Below are positions 1 to 9,011 of a stretch of 64,000 nt of DNA, piece after piece. The position numbers and the translations under genes were made by a program. The stretch is from assembly GCA_963669455.1 (NCBI GenBank), contig OY770026.1, positions 1,798,001-1,862,000 of the forward strand, given 5' to 3'. This DNA is from JAWKWH01 sp963669455. Lineage in GTDB: Bacteria; Pseudomonadota; Alphaproteobacteria; Rhizobiales; Rhizobiaceae. The notes below the pieces were generated by a model that worked only from the letters and a program-made list of their open reading frames with translations, searched no databases and was not told the DNA's origin. Numbering within the stretch: position 1 is the stretch's first letter; the number at the start of each line of letters is the position of its first letter.

Positions 1-506
1 TCTTCGGGCTTGGCATACGCCATGTCGGCGAAACAACTGCGCGGACGCTGGCCAGGGCCTACGGGAGCTGGTCAGGTTTTTATGCCGCTGCCCTTGCCAT
101 TGCGAAAGCCGGAGGTGAGGGGGCGGAAACTGACGAGATGACCGCGCTTGATGATATCGGGCCAGCGGTGATTGCCGCGATTGCGCGTTATTTCGGCGAG
201 CAGCACAATCTGCAAATGGTTGATGCGTTGGTTGATGAACTCGATATCCAGCTGGCCAAACAGGCCGAATCCAATTCGCCGGTGGCTGGCATGACCATCG
301 TGTTTACCGGAGCGTTGGAAAAAATGAGCCGCGATGAGGCCAAGGCAATGGCAGAGAGATTGGGTGCCAAGGCGGCAGGCTCGGTTTCTGCCAAGACCAG
401 CCTGGTTGTCGCCGGGCCGGGGGCGGGCTCGAAGCTGAAAAAAGCCAGCGAGCTTGGCATTGAAGTGATCGATGAAGCCGAATGGTTGCGTAGAGTGGGG
501 GAATGA
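1..506 (+). CDS. ligA: NAD-dependent DNA ligase LigA, C-terminal part (5' end outside window)
   Basis: The reading frame is open from the first bases and translates as FGLGIRHVGETTARTLA, the helix-hairpin-helix region of LigA, and runs on into a BRCT domain (GMTIVFTGALEKMSRDEAK, then a lysine-rich end) before a TGA stop. LigA seals nicks in duplex DNA using NAD+ and is needed for replication and repair. The adenylation and OB domains lie upstream of the window. The HhH-BRCT order and the spacing to the stop match the usual family C-terminus, so the gene looks intact here. Family assignment is secure; only about 167 residues are visible. Confidence 0.95.
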   Translation, partial: FGLGIRHVGETTARTLARAYGSWSGFYAAALAIAKAGGEGAETDEMTALDDIGPAVIAAIARYFGEQHNLQMVDALVDELDIQLAKQAESNSPVAGMTIVFTGALEKMSRDEAKAMAERLGAKAAGSVSAKTSLVVAGPGAGSKLKKASELGIEVIDEAEWLRRVGE

Positions 507-512
507 ATCCAA

Positions 513-526
513 CCACCGATCGGTGG
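513..526. terminator. Short hairpin after ligA, possible weak terminator
   Basis: CCACCGATCGGTGG is a perfect palindrome, usable as a 5-bp stem with a GATC loop, followed by CTTTCTT. It starts 6 bases after the ligA stop. The stem is short and the T tract interrupted, so it may be only a weak terminator. Confidence 0.35.
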
Positions 527-531
527 CTTTC

Positions 532-545
532 TTGATTAACATCAA
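532..545. promoter_or_regulatory. FNR/FnrL/FixK-type box upstream of hemN
   Basis: TTGATTAACATCAA matches the FNR/FixK consensus TTGAT-N4-ATCAA exactly. Its centre is about 70 bp before the hemN ATG, a distance compatible with class II activation (site near -41) with a 25-30 base leader. Oxygen-independent coproporphyrinogen oxidases are classical FNR/FixK targets, so low-oxygen induction of hemN is a reasonable inference. Confidence 0.8.
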
Positions 546-608
546 GTACCGCCGGGCCGATTGCCCCTATCCATTGCCAGCAAGACACGCTCTAACGGTA
601 GATGAACG

Positions 609-1961
609 ATGGATAAAGCAACGATTGCGGGATATGCGGCAGAAAATCTGCCGCGCTACACGAGCTATCCCACGGCACCGCATTTTACATCTGAGTTTGA
701 ACCTGAGACCTATTCCGGCTGGCTTGGGGCGATCCCGGCGGGACATCCGGTGTCGCTTTATGTCCATGTGCCATATTGCAAGGCGATGTGCTGGTATTGC
801 GGGTGCCATACAAAGGTGAGCCGGCGTATCGAACCGGTTGATAAATATGCCGGTTTCCTCAACAGAGAAGTTGATCTTGTCGCCGATGCCGTCGCCAACC
901 CCGTTGCCATAAAGCACCTTCATTTTGGCGGTGGTACACCGACAATTCTCGGGCCTTACCATTTTGATGATCTGATGGGCCGGTTACGCAAACGGTTTGC
1001 GTTTGACCAGGATGGCGAGATCGCAATTGAGATCGACCCCAGAACGCTGACACCTGAAATGGCGCAGTCGATTGGCAATAATGCTATCAACCGGGCAAGC
1101 CTCGGGGTGCAGAGTTTTGATCTGGAAGTTCAAAAGGCGATCAACCGGGTTCAGTCCTTCGATCAGACCAGCCAGGCGATCGACATGCTGAAGCAGGCGG
1201 GGATTGAAAAGTTTAATTTTGATCTGATTTATGGCCTGCCAAAACAGACCACAGCGTCCTGTGTCAAAACCGCCGAACTGGCCGTCTTGTTGAAACCGAA
1301 CCGGATTTCCGTGTTCGGCTATGCGCATGTTCCGTCGTTTAAAAAACATCAAGAGATGATCAGAGACGTGGATTTGCCGGGCACGGAAACCAGAATGGAG
1401 CAGTTTGACGCGATCAGGGATGTGCTTTGCGCGGCAGGTTATGCGCCGATCGGGCTCGATCATTTTGCGCTGCCCGATGATGAGCTGGCGAAAGCGTCGA
1501 AAGCCGGTACGCTGCACCGGAATTTTCAAGGCTACACCACCGATCCCTGTGACACGCTGATCGGATTGGGTGCTTCATCAATCGGCATGTTTCCGCAAGG
1601 ATTTGTTCAAAACCAGCTTGCGGTCGGGACATATTCGACGGCGGTTTCTGACGGCACTTTGCCAATCCAGCGCGGTTTTATGCCGTCGGCCGAGGATAGG
1701 CTGCGCAGCAAAGTGATCGAGCGGTTGATGTGCGACTACCGCGTTGATCTCAATAAAATTCCAGGCGTTGATGACGACTGGCTGCAAGAGGCCGTCGATC
1801 GCAACGAGCCGCTCAACCGGTTGATCGAACAGGGGTTTGTGAACCGGGAAGGTGCCTCGTTGTCGGTGCCTGCCGGACATCGTTTCATTATCCGGAAAGT
1901 CGCGTCCTGTTTCGATACCTATCTGGCGCGGTCTCAGGTCAAGCACAGCAAAGCGGCTTGA
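609..1961 (+). CDS. hemN: Oxygen-independent coproporphyrinogen III oxidase
   Basis: A 450-aa radical SAM enzyme that decarboxylates coproporphyrinogen III to protoporphyrinogen IX without oxygen, in haem synthesis. The N-terminus has the HemN opening (RYTSYPTAPHF) and the cluster motif YCKAMCWYCGC (CxxxCxxC plus the extra Cys typical of true HemN), followed by the HFGGGTPT motif and the HemN C-terminal domain. Length is the family norm (about 450-460). The preceding FNR box suggests induction at low oxygen. ATG at 609 is the first in-frame start that keeps the conserved N-terminus; the Shine-Dalgarno sequence is poor. True HemN rather than HemW is supported by the CxxxCxxCxC arrangement and the length. 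Confidence 0.96.
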   Translation: MDKATIAGYAAENLPRYTSYPTAPHFTSEFEPETYSGWLGAIPAGHPVSLYVHVPYCKAMCWYCGCHTKVSRRIEPVDKYAGFLNREVDLVADAVANPVAIKHLHFGGGTPTILGPYHFDDLMGRLRKRFAFDQDGEIAIEIDPRTLTPEMAQSIGNNAINRASLGVQSFDLEVQKAINRVQSFDQTSQAIDMLKQAGIEKFNFDLIYGLPKQTTASCVKTAELAVLLKPNRISVFGYAHVPSFKKHQEMIRDVDLPGTETRMEQFDAIRDVLCAAGYAPIGLDHFALPDDELAKASKAGTLHRNFQGYTTDPCDTLIGLGASSIGMFPQGFVQNQLAVGTYSTAVSDGTLPIQRGFMPSAEDRLRSKVIERLMCDYRVDLNKIPGVDDDWLQEAVDRNEPLNRLIEQGFVNREGASLSVPAGHRFIIRKVASCFDTYLARSQVKHSKAA

Positions 1962-2029
1962 ATTGATTTGATGAGGATCTTGGCTGGCGATCGGCTCGAA
2001 GGCTTGCCCGGCTGTGGTGGTACCCGCCG

Positions 2030-2602
2030 TCAGGCTGCTTCCTGGGCCTGGTCATCATCACGCCGGTCTTCTACCGATGATGCGACGGTCTTAATCGCCC
2101 ATTCCTTGATCTGCTGTTCAAGCTGTTCGTTTTTCGAGCGCAGGCTGTTGAACTCATCTTCGGCTTTTTGACGTTCGGCCTCGCGGATTGCTTCCAACTC
2201 TTCTTTCAATGCTTTGTTTTCGGCCATCAGCGAATCGCGGTCCTGCCCGCTCATTGCATCGATCGTGTTCTGGAAGGAGGCGATGTGTGAGGCGGTCTTC
2301 GACTGAATATCATCTATTTTGGCGGCCAGTTCATCGACGTCCGGCATTTCCTGCGGAGCGCTGGAGCCGCCGCCCATGAACATCATCATCATCGCGCCAA
2401 TGAAATAAATCGCCAGGGGAATCGTCGCCAGTGTCGACATGGTTTTGGCCAATCCCAGATGACCGATATCAAGCGCGGCAACGAACAGAACCGTCACGGA
2501 AAAAACAGCGAGCACGCCGAAGATTTTGGTGAGGAGGCCGACTATTCCACCGCCTTTGGCGCCGGATGGCTTCCCGGTATTGTCCCCTTTGTTTTTTGCC
2601 AT
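2030..2602 (-). CDS. Small membrane protein with C-terminal coiled coil, function unknown
   Basis: A 190-aa protein that I do not recognise. It has a Gly/Lys-rich cytoplasmic start, two hydrophobic segments (about residues 22-50 and 58-78, the second containing a run of four Met), then a charged Glu/Lys-rich region of about 100 residues with heptad-like spacing that should form a coiled coil. The ATG at 2602 was chosen over upstream starts because GGAGAG lies 6 bases before it. It is transcribed on its own strand, separated from its neighbours. The architecture (two membrane helices plus coiled coil) suggests a scaffold or membrane-anchored assembly factor, but this is inference only. Confidence 0.7.
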   Translation of the reverse strand: MAKNKGDNTGKPSGAKGGGIVGLLTKIFGVLAVFSVTVLFVAALDIGHLGLAKTMSTLATIPLAIYFIGAMMMMFMGGGSSAPQEMPDVDELAAKIDDIQSKTASHIASFQNTIDAMSGQDRDSLMAENKALKEELEAIREAERQKAEDEFNSLRSKNEQLEQQIKEWAIKTVASSVEDRRDDDQAQEAA

Positions 2603-2808
2603 GGTAAGCTCTCCAAAATAGCCATTGCGCAGACGCTGTCTGCCAATCTGGCAGCGGTAGTTCATGTGGAAACATGCTGTGGCCGCACTCAGGCCCGGCG
2701 ACGGTTAGGCATCATGCCGTTCGCCGAACGAACCCGTCATTTAAAAAGATTAGTATTGGGGCACTTAATGAACGGTGAACCTTAGGCTTCAATTATAAGT
2801 TGCGGGTA

Positions 2809-2917
2809 TTATCCCTGCGGGGTCATTGCCCGCCTCGCCGCCTTGCGGGAAATGCCCAGCCGGTGTTCGCGCCAGATGATAAAAAGCCCCGCGGCGACCA
2901 CAATCGCGCTGCGAAAA
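2809..2917 (-). other. Frame-shifted tail of the DMT transporter
   Basis: In the reading frame next to the transporter ORF this stretch encodes SAIVVAAGLFIIWREHRLG and a basic tail, which is what an EamA protein should have as its last transmembrane helix. The long ORF instead reads RLWSPRGFLSSGANTGW, which is not membrane-like. A single missing base near 2908-2917 (around the sequence CGCGCTGCGAAAAG on the plus strand) would explain both. It could be a true mutation or a sequencing error. Confidence 0.7.
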
Positions 2918-3755
2918 GTGTTTGCGCAGTCGGTGTCTCCGACAAAAACAGGTAGGCTGATACAATGCCCAGCAGCATGGATGTGTATTCGAAAGGGGCG
3001 ACGGTGGACAGTGGTGCGTGGCGATAGGCCTGGGTCATCAGCAATTGGGCGATGCCGCCGCAAAGCCCGGCGCCGATGAGGAGAAGGATTTGTTTCGTGT
3101 CAAGGGCTGCCCAGCCAAAGGGGATCGTGAACAGCGATACAATCGTTGCGGTCAACGAAAACCAGACGACGATGCTTGATGTCGTCTCCGTTGCGATAAG
3201 CCGGCGGACCAGAATCATCGCGATTGCGGCAAGCGTGGCCGAACCCAATGTGGCCAGCACGCCGATGGCTTCTGTTTCGCCCAGACCGTTATGGCCATTG
3301 AGCAGTGCCAGTTTCGGCCATGAAATGATCAGAACACCGGCCATGCCGACCACCACGGCACTCCAGCGGAAAATCCGGATGGTTTCTCCAAGGACAATGG
3401 CGCTTAAAACCGTCAGGATCAGGGGCTGTGCATAGTTGATCGCAATGGCATCGGGCAGCGGCAACAGGGTAAGTCCGTAAAAACCGAGTGCCATGGCCAT
3501 CACGCCGACAAGTCCGCGCATGATGTGCCGGCCGGGTCTTGCCGTTTTAAAGGCGTGATGCAATTGCCGTTGCCAGGCGAGAAACAGGAACACCGGCACC
3601 ATGGCGAAAGCCGAGCGGAAAAACACGATCTCGCCGGGTGGAAGTGGCCCTGCCAGCTTGATGCATGTGATCATGGCAACGAACACGGTAACCGACGCGA
3701 TTTTCAGCGCAATGCCTGTCAGCGGGCTGGCTGCGTCCAGGTCTTCGTCAATCAC
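2823..3755 (-). CDS. EamA/DMT-family transporter, C-terminus frame-shifted
   Basis: A 310-aa drug/metabolite-transporter superfamily protein with two EamA repeats and about ten predicted membrane helices; members export small metabolites such as amino acids, and the substrate cannot be read from sequence. The start is a GTG at 3755 with GGCGGGG upstream. The last part of the ORF loses hydrophobic character from about residue 281, while the proper final helix continues in another frame to a stop at 2809. As read, the protein would lack its tenth helix and probably be impaired. It follows the CoxL-like gene on the same strand with 23 bases between them, so the two may be co-transcribed. Confidence 0.85.
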   Translation of the reverse strand: MIDEDLDAASPLTGIALKIASVTVFVAMITCIKLAGPLPPGEIVFFRSAFAMVPVFLFLAWQRQLHHAFKTARPGRHIMRGLVGVMAMALGFYGLTLLPLPDAIAINYAQPLILTVLSAIVLGETIRIFRWSAVVVGMAGVLIISWPKLALLNGHNGLGETEAIGVLATLGSATLAAIAMILVRRLIATETTSSIVVWFSLTATIVSLFTIPFGWAALDTKQILLLIGAGLCGGIAQLLMTQAYRHAPLSTVAPFEYTSMLLGIVSAYLFLSETPTAQTLFAARLWSPRGFLSSGANTGWAFPARRRGGQ

Positions 3756-3778
3756 TGTGTGGTCCCCGCCTGAACTCT

Positions 3779-6088
3779 TTATCCGGCGCGCGCCGCCGAA
3801 ATTGCCTGCCAGACCCTTAACGGCGTTGCCGGCATGTCGATATGGCGAATGCCATAAGCGCGCCAGAGCGCGTCTGTCAGCGCGTTCATCACTGCCGGTG
3901 TGGCACCGATCGTTCCGGCTTCGCCGGCACCCTTCATTCCCATGGCATTTGTTGTGGATGGCACGTTGCGGGTTTCAAAGTGAAACGAAGGCATGTTGTC
4001 GGCGCGCGGCATGGTGTAGTCCATGAAGCTTGCCGTGATCAGCTGTCCGTCCTCGTCATAGACCGTGTCTTCCATCAATGCCTGGCCAAGTCCCTGCGCC
4101 ACGCCGCCATGAACCTGTCCTTCAAGCAGTAACGGGTTAACGACGGCGCCAAAATCGTCGACGATTGTGTAGGCGATAATATCCGTTTGCCCGGTGTCAG
4201 GATCGACCTCCACCTCGCAGACATGCGTACCGGCGGGGTAGGTGGCCTCATCCTGGACAAAATTGCCTTCGCCCTTGATGTCATCCGGCGATTTGGCTGC
4301 TCTGGCGATGGCGGCGAAATCGATGCGCCGGTCGGTTCCGGCGATGACCGCTTCGCCATCGATCAGTTCGATGTCTTGCGGTGCGGCCTCCAGTTCGTCG
4401 GCGGCGATTTTGCGAAGCTTTTTGGCCAGTTCCTCGCCGGCGCGCGAGCAGGAAACACCTCCAAGCGGAACCGAACGCGATCCGCCAGTGCCACCGCCCG
4501 ATTCCAGCTCATCGGTATCGCCTTGCCTGAGTTTGATGCGCGAAATGTCGAGATTGAGTTTTTCAGCGACTAATTGGGCATAGGCTGTTGCATGGCCCTG
4601 ACCGTTGGACTGGGTGCCGATTTTCAACGTCACCGTTCCGTCTTCATTCAGCTCAAGATAGGCCGGTTCGGAGCCGGCGAAGGCGCAGGCTTCGACATAG
4701 GTGGCGATGCCGATCCCGCGAAGTTTTTCGGCGGCCTGCGATTGACTTAGCCTGTCATCAAAACCTTCCAGGCCGGCGCGCTCCAACGCCTGTTCCATAT
4801 TGGCTTTGAATTCGCCAACATCGTACATCCGCCCGCCTGGCGTGCGGTAAGGCATCTGTTCCGGTGCGATGAAATTGCGCCGGCGAATTTCAGCCGAAGA
4901 CAGGCCGGTATCCTTTGCGCAGGCCTCAACCAGGCTTTCTATCATGAATGCGGCTTCGGGCCGGCCTGCGCCGCGATAAGCGTCAACCGGACAGGTATTG
5001 GTATAGACACCGGTGACCCGGTAGGCCATTGCCGCGATGTCGTAAACGCCGGTGGCCATGAATGCGCCGAACATCGGGATCATCGGGCCGAAATGATGGG
5101 TGTAGGCGCCCATATTGGCCTTTACGTCAGCCCGGATAGCAAGAAATTTGCCGTTTTCGTCCATCGCCATTTCAGCCGTGGTGACATTGTCGCGGCCTTG
5201 AGAATCGGTCAGGAAATGCTCGGTGCGGTCGGAAGTCCATTTGACCGGCCGGCCAATGCGCCTGGCGGCTTCGAGGACCAGAGCATGTTCGCGGTAGGGA
5301 AATACTTTGGTGCCAAACCCACCGCCGACATCGCCGGTGATGACGCGGATTTTTTCCTTGGGAAGCTTGAACACTTCAGCGGCAAGCTTGGCCTGAATTC
5401 CGTGAACACCCTGCGAGCCGGTTTTCAGCACGAACCGGTCTTCGTCGGGGTGCCATTGGCCGATTGCCGCGCGTGGTTCCATGTAATTGGCGACAAGCCG
5501 GTTGTTGATCAGTTCGACGCGGCTGACATGGGCGGCGGCGGCAAAGGCTTTGTCCGTTGCCTCGCGATCGCCCCATTCATTTTCAAATGCACAGTTGGTG
5601 GCAAGGTCTTCCCAGACCAGGGGAGCATTGTCATCGAGAGCCTCAGCCGTTCCGATTGCAGGCTTTTCATCCTGATAAGTGATTTCGATCAGTTCGGCGG
5701 CGTGCTGGGCAAGTGCGCGGCTGTCGGCCACGATAAAAGCAACCGCGTCACCGACATGCTGCACCAGGTCGCCGCATAAAAGCGGGATGGGTTTTGTCGG
5801 TGCCCGCGATCCATCCGGCTGCGGCTGCATCACGTGGCTGTCGAGGGAGCCCAGATGGGTCAGGTCTTTGGCCGTTAGCACCAGATGGACGCCCTTTGCC
5901 GCAGCGGCTTCATCAACCGACATGGCGGTGATGCGTGCTTTGGCGATAGGGGAACGCAGCACATAGGCGTGAAGCGCGCCTTCAACCTGCATATCGTCGG
6001 TATAGTTGCCCTTTCCGGTGATGAATGCGCCATCTTCCAATCGCAGCGCCGAAGCGCCCATGCCGAATTTAGGGGGGCTTGTGATCAT
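3779..6088 (-). CDS. CoxL-like molybdenum hydroxylase large subunit (form II type)
   Basis: A 769-aa protein of the xanthine dehydrogenase/CO dehydrogenase large-subunit family, which carries the molybdopterin cytosine dinucleotide site. Visible motifs: GGGFGTKVFPYRE near residue 255, AYRGAGRPEA near 370, and GAGEAGTIGA near the C-terminus, whose Glu is the general base. AYRGAGR is the form II signature; true CO-oxidising form I enzymes have AYRCSFR, so CO oxidation should not be assumed. No small (2Fe-2S) or medium (FAD) subunit gene flanks it, which is odd because these enzymes act as heterotrimers. It diverges from pepN. Function is best stated as an aldehyde/N-heterocycle-type hydroxylase of unknown substrate. 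Confidence 0.9.
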   Translation of the reverse strand: MITSPPKFGMGASALRLEDGAFITGKGNYTDDMQVEGALHAYVLRSPIAKARITAMSVDEAAAAKGVHLVLTAKDLTHLGSLDSHVMQPQPDGSRAPTKPIPLLCGDLVQHVGDAVAFIVADSRALAQHAAELIEITYQDEKPAIGTAEALDDNAPLVWEDLATNCAFENEWGDREATDKAFAAAAHVSRVELINNRLVANYMEPRAAIGQWHPDEDRFVLKTGSQGVHGIQAKLAAEVFKLPKEKIRVITGDVGGGFGTKVFPYREHALVLEAARRIGRPVKWTSDRTEHFLTDSQGRDNVTTAEMAMDENGKFLAIRADVKANMGAYTHHFGPMIPMFGAFMATGVYDIAAMAYRVTGVYTNTCPVDAYRGAGRPEAAFMIESLVEACAKDTGLSSAEIRRRNFIAPEQMPYRTPGGRMYDVGEFKANMEQALERAGLEGFDDRLSQSQAAEKLRGIGIATYVEACAFAGSEPAYLELNEDGTVTLKIGTQSNGQGHATAYAQLVAEKLNLDISRIKLRQGDTDELESGGGTGGSRSVPLGGVSCSRAGEELAKKLRKIAADELEAAPQDIELIDGEAVIAGTDRRIDFAAIARAAKSPDDIKGEGNFVQDEATYPAGTHVCEVEVDPDTGQTDIIAYTIVDDFGAVVNPLLLEGQVHGGVAQGLGQALMEDTVYDEDGQLITASFMDYTMPRADNMPSFHFETRNVPSTTNAMGMKGAGEAGTIGATPAVMNALTDALWRAYGIRHIDMPATPLRVWQAISAARAG

Positions 6089-6210
6089 GAATGCCTCTGG
6101 GGTTTTGACCGTTACTTCCGGACAAATAAGGAAAACAAGTTTTGTCGATTACTGATAAGGGTGTAAAGAGGCGCGCCCTTAAAAAAAATCTCAATCAGGA
6201 CAAAGCTTCG

Positions 6211-8856
6211 ATGCGTACCGATAGCGGCCAGACTTTTCGCCTTGAGGATTATGAGCCGACCGCTTACGCCATTTTGGAAACACGGTTGGTGTTCAATCTT
6301 GACCCGGTGAAGACACTGGTCAAGGCGGAACTGTCAATCGAGCGCCGCAAGGGGGTAGAGGCTGGCGTGCCGCTTTGTCTGGACGGTGACGGGCTGGTGC
6401 TCAAATCCGTTCATGTCGATGGCCGGCGGCTTGACGAGGCCGATATGGATGTGTCGCCGGAAAGGCTGGTGCTGAAACATCCGCCGCCGGAAAAAAGCTT
6501 CAAGCTGACGATTGAAACGGAGCTCAACCCTTCAGAAAACAAGGCTTTGATGGGGCTTTACCGCTCCGGCGGGAATTATTGTACGCAATGCGAGGCGGAG
6601 GGTTTTCGCCGCATTACCTATTTTCTTGATAGGCCCGACGTCCTGTCCGTCTACACGGTTCGCATCGAAGCGATGATCGACGATGCGCCGATATTGCTGT
6701 CCAACGGCAATCCCGGAAAATCAGGCAGGTTGAAGGATGGCCGGCATTTTGCCGAATGGCATGATCCCCATCCCAAACCGTCTTATCTTTTCGCGCTCGT
6801 TGCCGGCGATTTGGGGTCGATCGAGGACGAATTTACCACCATGTCGGGGCGAAAGACGAAGCTTGCGATCTATGTTGAAAAGGGCAGAGAGGCGCGTGCG
6901 CATTATGCGATGGATGCGCTGAAGCGCTCGATGCGATGGGATGAGGAGACATTTGGCTGCGAGTATGATCTCGACGTGTTCAATATTGTCGCAGTCTCCG
7001 ATTTCAACATGGGCGCGATGGAGAACAAAGGGCTTAATGTTTTCAACGACAAATATGTGCTGGCCGACCCGAAAACGGCGACTGATACGGACTATGCCAG
7101 TATCGAAGCGATCATCGCGCATGAGTATTTTCACAACTGGACGGGCAACCGGATCACCTGCCGCGACTGGTTTCAGCTTTGCCTGAAAGAGGGGTTGACG
7201 GTTTTTCGCGATCACGAATTTTCCGCCGACCAGCGCTCCCGTCCGGTCAAACGTATCGCGGAAGTGCGGACGCTGAAGGCGCATCAGTTTCCAGAAGATT
7301 CAGGCCCTCTGGCCCATCCGGTGCGGCCCAGGCGTTATCGCGAAATCAACAATTTCTACACCGCCACGGTCTACGAAAAAGGGTCGGAAGTGGTGGGCAT
7401 GATCCGGACCATCCTGGGGCGCGAGAATTTTGGCCGCGGTCTTAAACTGTACCTGACGCGCCATGACGGGGACGCCGCCACGATTGAGGAATTTCTTGCA
7501 GCCTTTGAAGAGGTTTCAGGCCGGGATCTGTCGCAGTTTTCGCTTTGGTATCATCAGGCCGGGACGCCGAATATTTCGGTATCGACGGCCTATGACAGGC
7601 AGGCGCGGACGTTTGCGGTGGATATTGAGCAATCTGTCCCGCCGACGCCGGGCGAGAGCCGAAAACGTCTGATGCATATTCCGCTCGCCTTTGGCCTGGT
7701 GGGTAAGGATGGCGGTGACATTGAGTTTGGCGGGGTTGAGGGGGCGGCCGTCGAAAACGGCATTATCCACCTGGTGAAGCGCCGGCACAGGGTTTTGTTT
7801 CGCGGCGTCGATACCCGTCCGGTATTGTCGATCAATCGGGGGTTTTCTGCGCCGGTAACGCTGTCGCAACAGCAATCAGCGTCCGATCGACTGTTTCTGG
7901 CGTGCCATGACAGCGATCCGGTCGCCCGCTTCCTGGCGCTTTCAGCCTGTCTGACGGATGCGCTGATCAAGGCCGCCCGACATGCGCGCGGCGGCAAGAA
8001 ACCGCAATTTTCCGGTGAGCTGGTCGACCTGGTTGGCCAGCTTGGCTGCGATGAAACACTGGAGCCGGCCTATAGAGCGTTGCTGCTGACCTTGCCGAGC
8101 GAAGGCGATATAGCCCGCGAGATGGCAAAAAAAGTCGATCCTGACGCAATTTACAGCGCCAGGGAGGCGCTGGTGCGGGCGATCGCAATGGCGCATCAGG
8201 ATGCGTTTGCCAAAATGATAAAGGAACTGGTGCCGGCCAAACGGTTCAGTCCCGACGCCGAAAGTGCAGGCAAACGGGCGCTTGCCAATCTGCTTGCGGA
8301 CTATCTGGCTATTGCCAGCGGATCGCCGCAACTGCTCAGCCAGCGCTATGACGAAGCCGGCAATATGACTGATTCGATGGCGGCGCTGACTTCGCTGGTC
8401 CACCGCTTCGGCGATACGGATGATGCGCATGGTGCTTTGGCGCGTTTTGAAAAGCGTTTTGGCAAAGACCCGCTGGTGATGGACAAATGGTTCCAAGTCC
8501 AGGCCACCGCACCCGGCCCGGCATCGGTCGATGCGGTTCGTGCGTTGACCCATCACCGGCATTTTTCAATGGCTAATCCCAATCGGGTGCGCTCGCTTAT
8601 CGGTGCGTTTGCGGCTGCCAATCAAACAGGCTTTCACCGGTTGGATGGAGCCGGGTATGAGTTTTTCGCCGAAGCGGTGCTTGAGATTGACGGCGCCAAT
8701 CCACAAATCGCCGCAAGGCTGGCGACGTCGATGCGGTCATGGCGCTCACTGGAACCGGAGCGTGGCGAACTGGCCCGCCGCGCGCTGGCACGGATCGCGG
8801 CCACGGATTCATTGTCTGTCGATCTGCGTGACATTATCGAGCGGACGCTTGCCTGA
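6211..8856 (+). CDS. pepN: Aminopeptidase N (M1 family zinc metallopeptidase)
   Basis: An 881-aa cytoplasmic aminopeptidase that removes N-terminal residues from peptides in protein turnover. The exopeptidase motif GAMEN is seen (NMGAMENKG) and the zinc site HEYFHNW lies near residue 304, with the third ligand Glu in LKEGLTVFRD 19 residues on. The length matches the E. coli PepN-type subfamily (about 870-880), including its C-terminal helical domain. The frame is open from 6142, but the ATG at 6211 is preferred: AGGAC lies about 10 bases upstream and the family homology begins at once (RLEDYEPTAY). The divergent neighbour is the CoxL-like gene; a PleC-like kinase follows. Confidence 0.96.
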   Translation: MRTDSGQTFRLEDYEPTAYAILETRLVFNLDPVKTLVKAELSIERRKGVEAGVPLCLDGDGLVLKSVHVDGRRLDEADMDVSPERLVLKHPPPEKSFKLTIETELNPSENKALMGLYRSGGNYCTQCEAEGFRRITYFLDRPDVLSVYTVRIEAMIDDAPILLSNGNPGKSGRLKDGRHFAEWHDPHPKPSYLFALVAGDLGSIEDEFTTMSGRKTKLAIYVEKGREARAHYAMDALKRSMRWDEETFGCEYDLDVFNIVAVSDFNMGAMENKGLNVFNDKYVLADPKTATDTDYASIEAIIAHEYFHNWTGNRITCRDWFQLCLKEGLTVFRDHEFSADQRSRPVKRIAEVRTLKAHQFPEDSGPLAHPVRPRRYREINNFYTATVYEKGSEVVGMIRTILGRENFGRGLKLYLTRHDGDAATIEEFLAAFEEVSGRDLSQFSLWYHQAGTPNISVSTAYDRQARTFAVDIEQSVPPTPGESRKRLMHIPLAFGLVGKDGGDIEFGGVEGAAVENGIIHLVKRRHRVLFRGVDTRPVLSINRGFSAPVTLSQQQSASDRLFLACHDSDPVARFLALSACLTDALIKAARHARGGKKPQFSGELVDLVGQLGCDETLEPAYRALLLTLPSEGDIAREMAKKVDPDAIYSAREALVRAIAMAHQDAFAKMIKELVPAKRFSPDAESAGKRALANLLADYLAIASGSPQLLSQRYDEAGNMTDSMAALTSLVHRFGDTDDAHGALARFEKRFGKDPLVMDKWFQVQATAPGPASVDAVRALTHHRHFSMANPNRVRSLIGAFAAANQTGFHRLDGAGYEFFAEAVLEIDGANPQIAARLATSMRSWRSLEPERGELARRALARIAATDSLSVDLRDIIERTLA

Positions 8857-8930
8857 AGTGTCTATGGCACCGCCGTGACATCACAATTCGGCTAAACTTG
8901 ATACCATTTCCAAAAACTACTGGACAAGGT

Positions 8931-8960
8931 GAATCAGCTTTGATTCTTTACGGGTGATTC
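8931..8960. promoter_or_regulatory. Cluster of three GANTC (CcrM) sites before the PleC-like kinase
   Basis: GAATC (8931-8935), GATTC (8942-8946) and GATTC (8956-8960) lie within 30 bp, 52-81 bp upstream of the kinase start. GANTC is the CcrM methylation site of alphaproteobacteria and clusters of it mark some cell-cycle-controlled promoters. That this promoter responds to methylation state is inference. Confidence 0.5.
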
Positions 8961-9011
8961 GAACGTGCGGCGCGTTTGATCGAAACGGGGTTAATGTTGG
9001 GGAGAGCCTGC

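Noticed and set aside
2718..2730. CGTTCGCCGAACG as a LexA box
   Set aside because: It is a perfect palindrome but lacks the GTTC-N7-GTTC spacing of alphaproteobacterial LexA sites.
3779..6088. Carbon monoxide dehydrogenase function
   Set aside because: The active-site loop is AYRGAGR, not the AYRCSFR of true CO dehydrogenases, and the partner subunits are missing.
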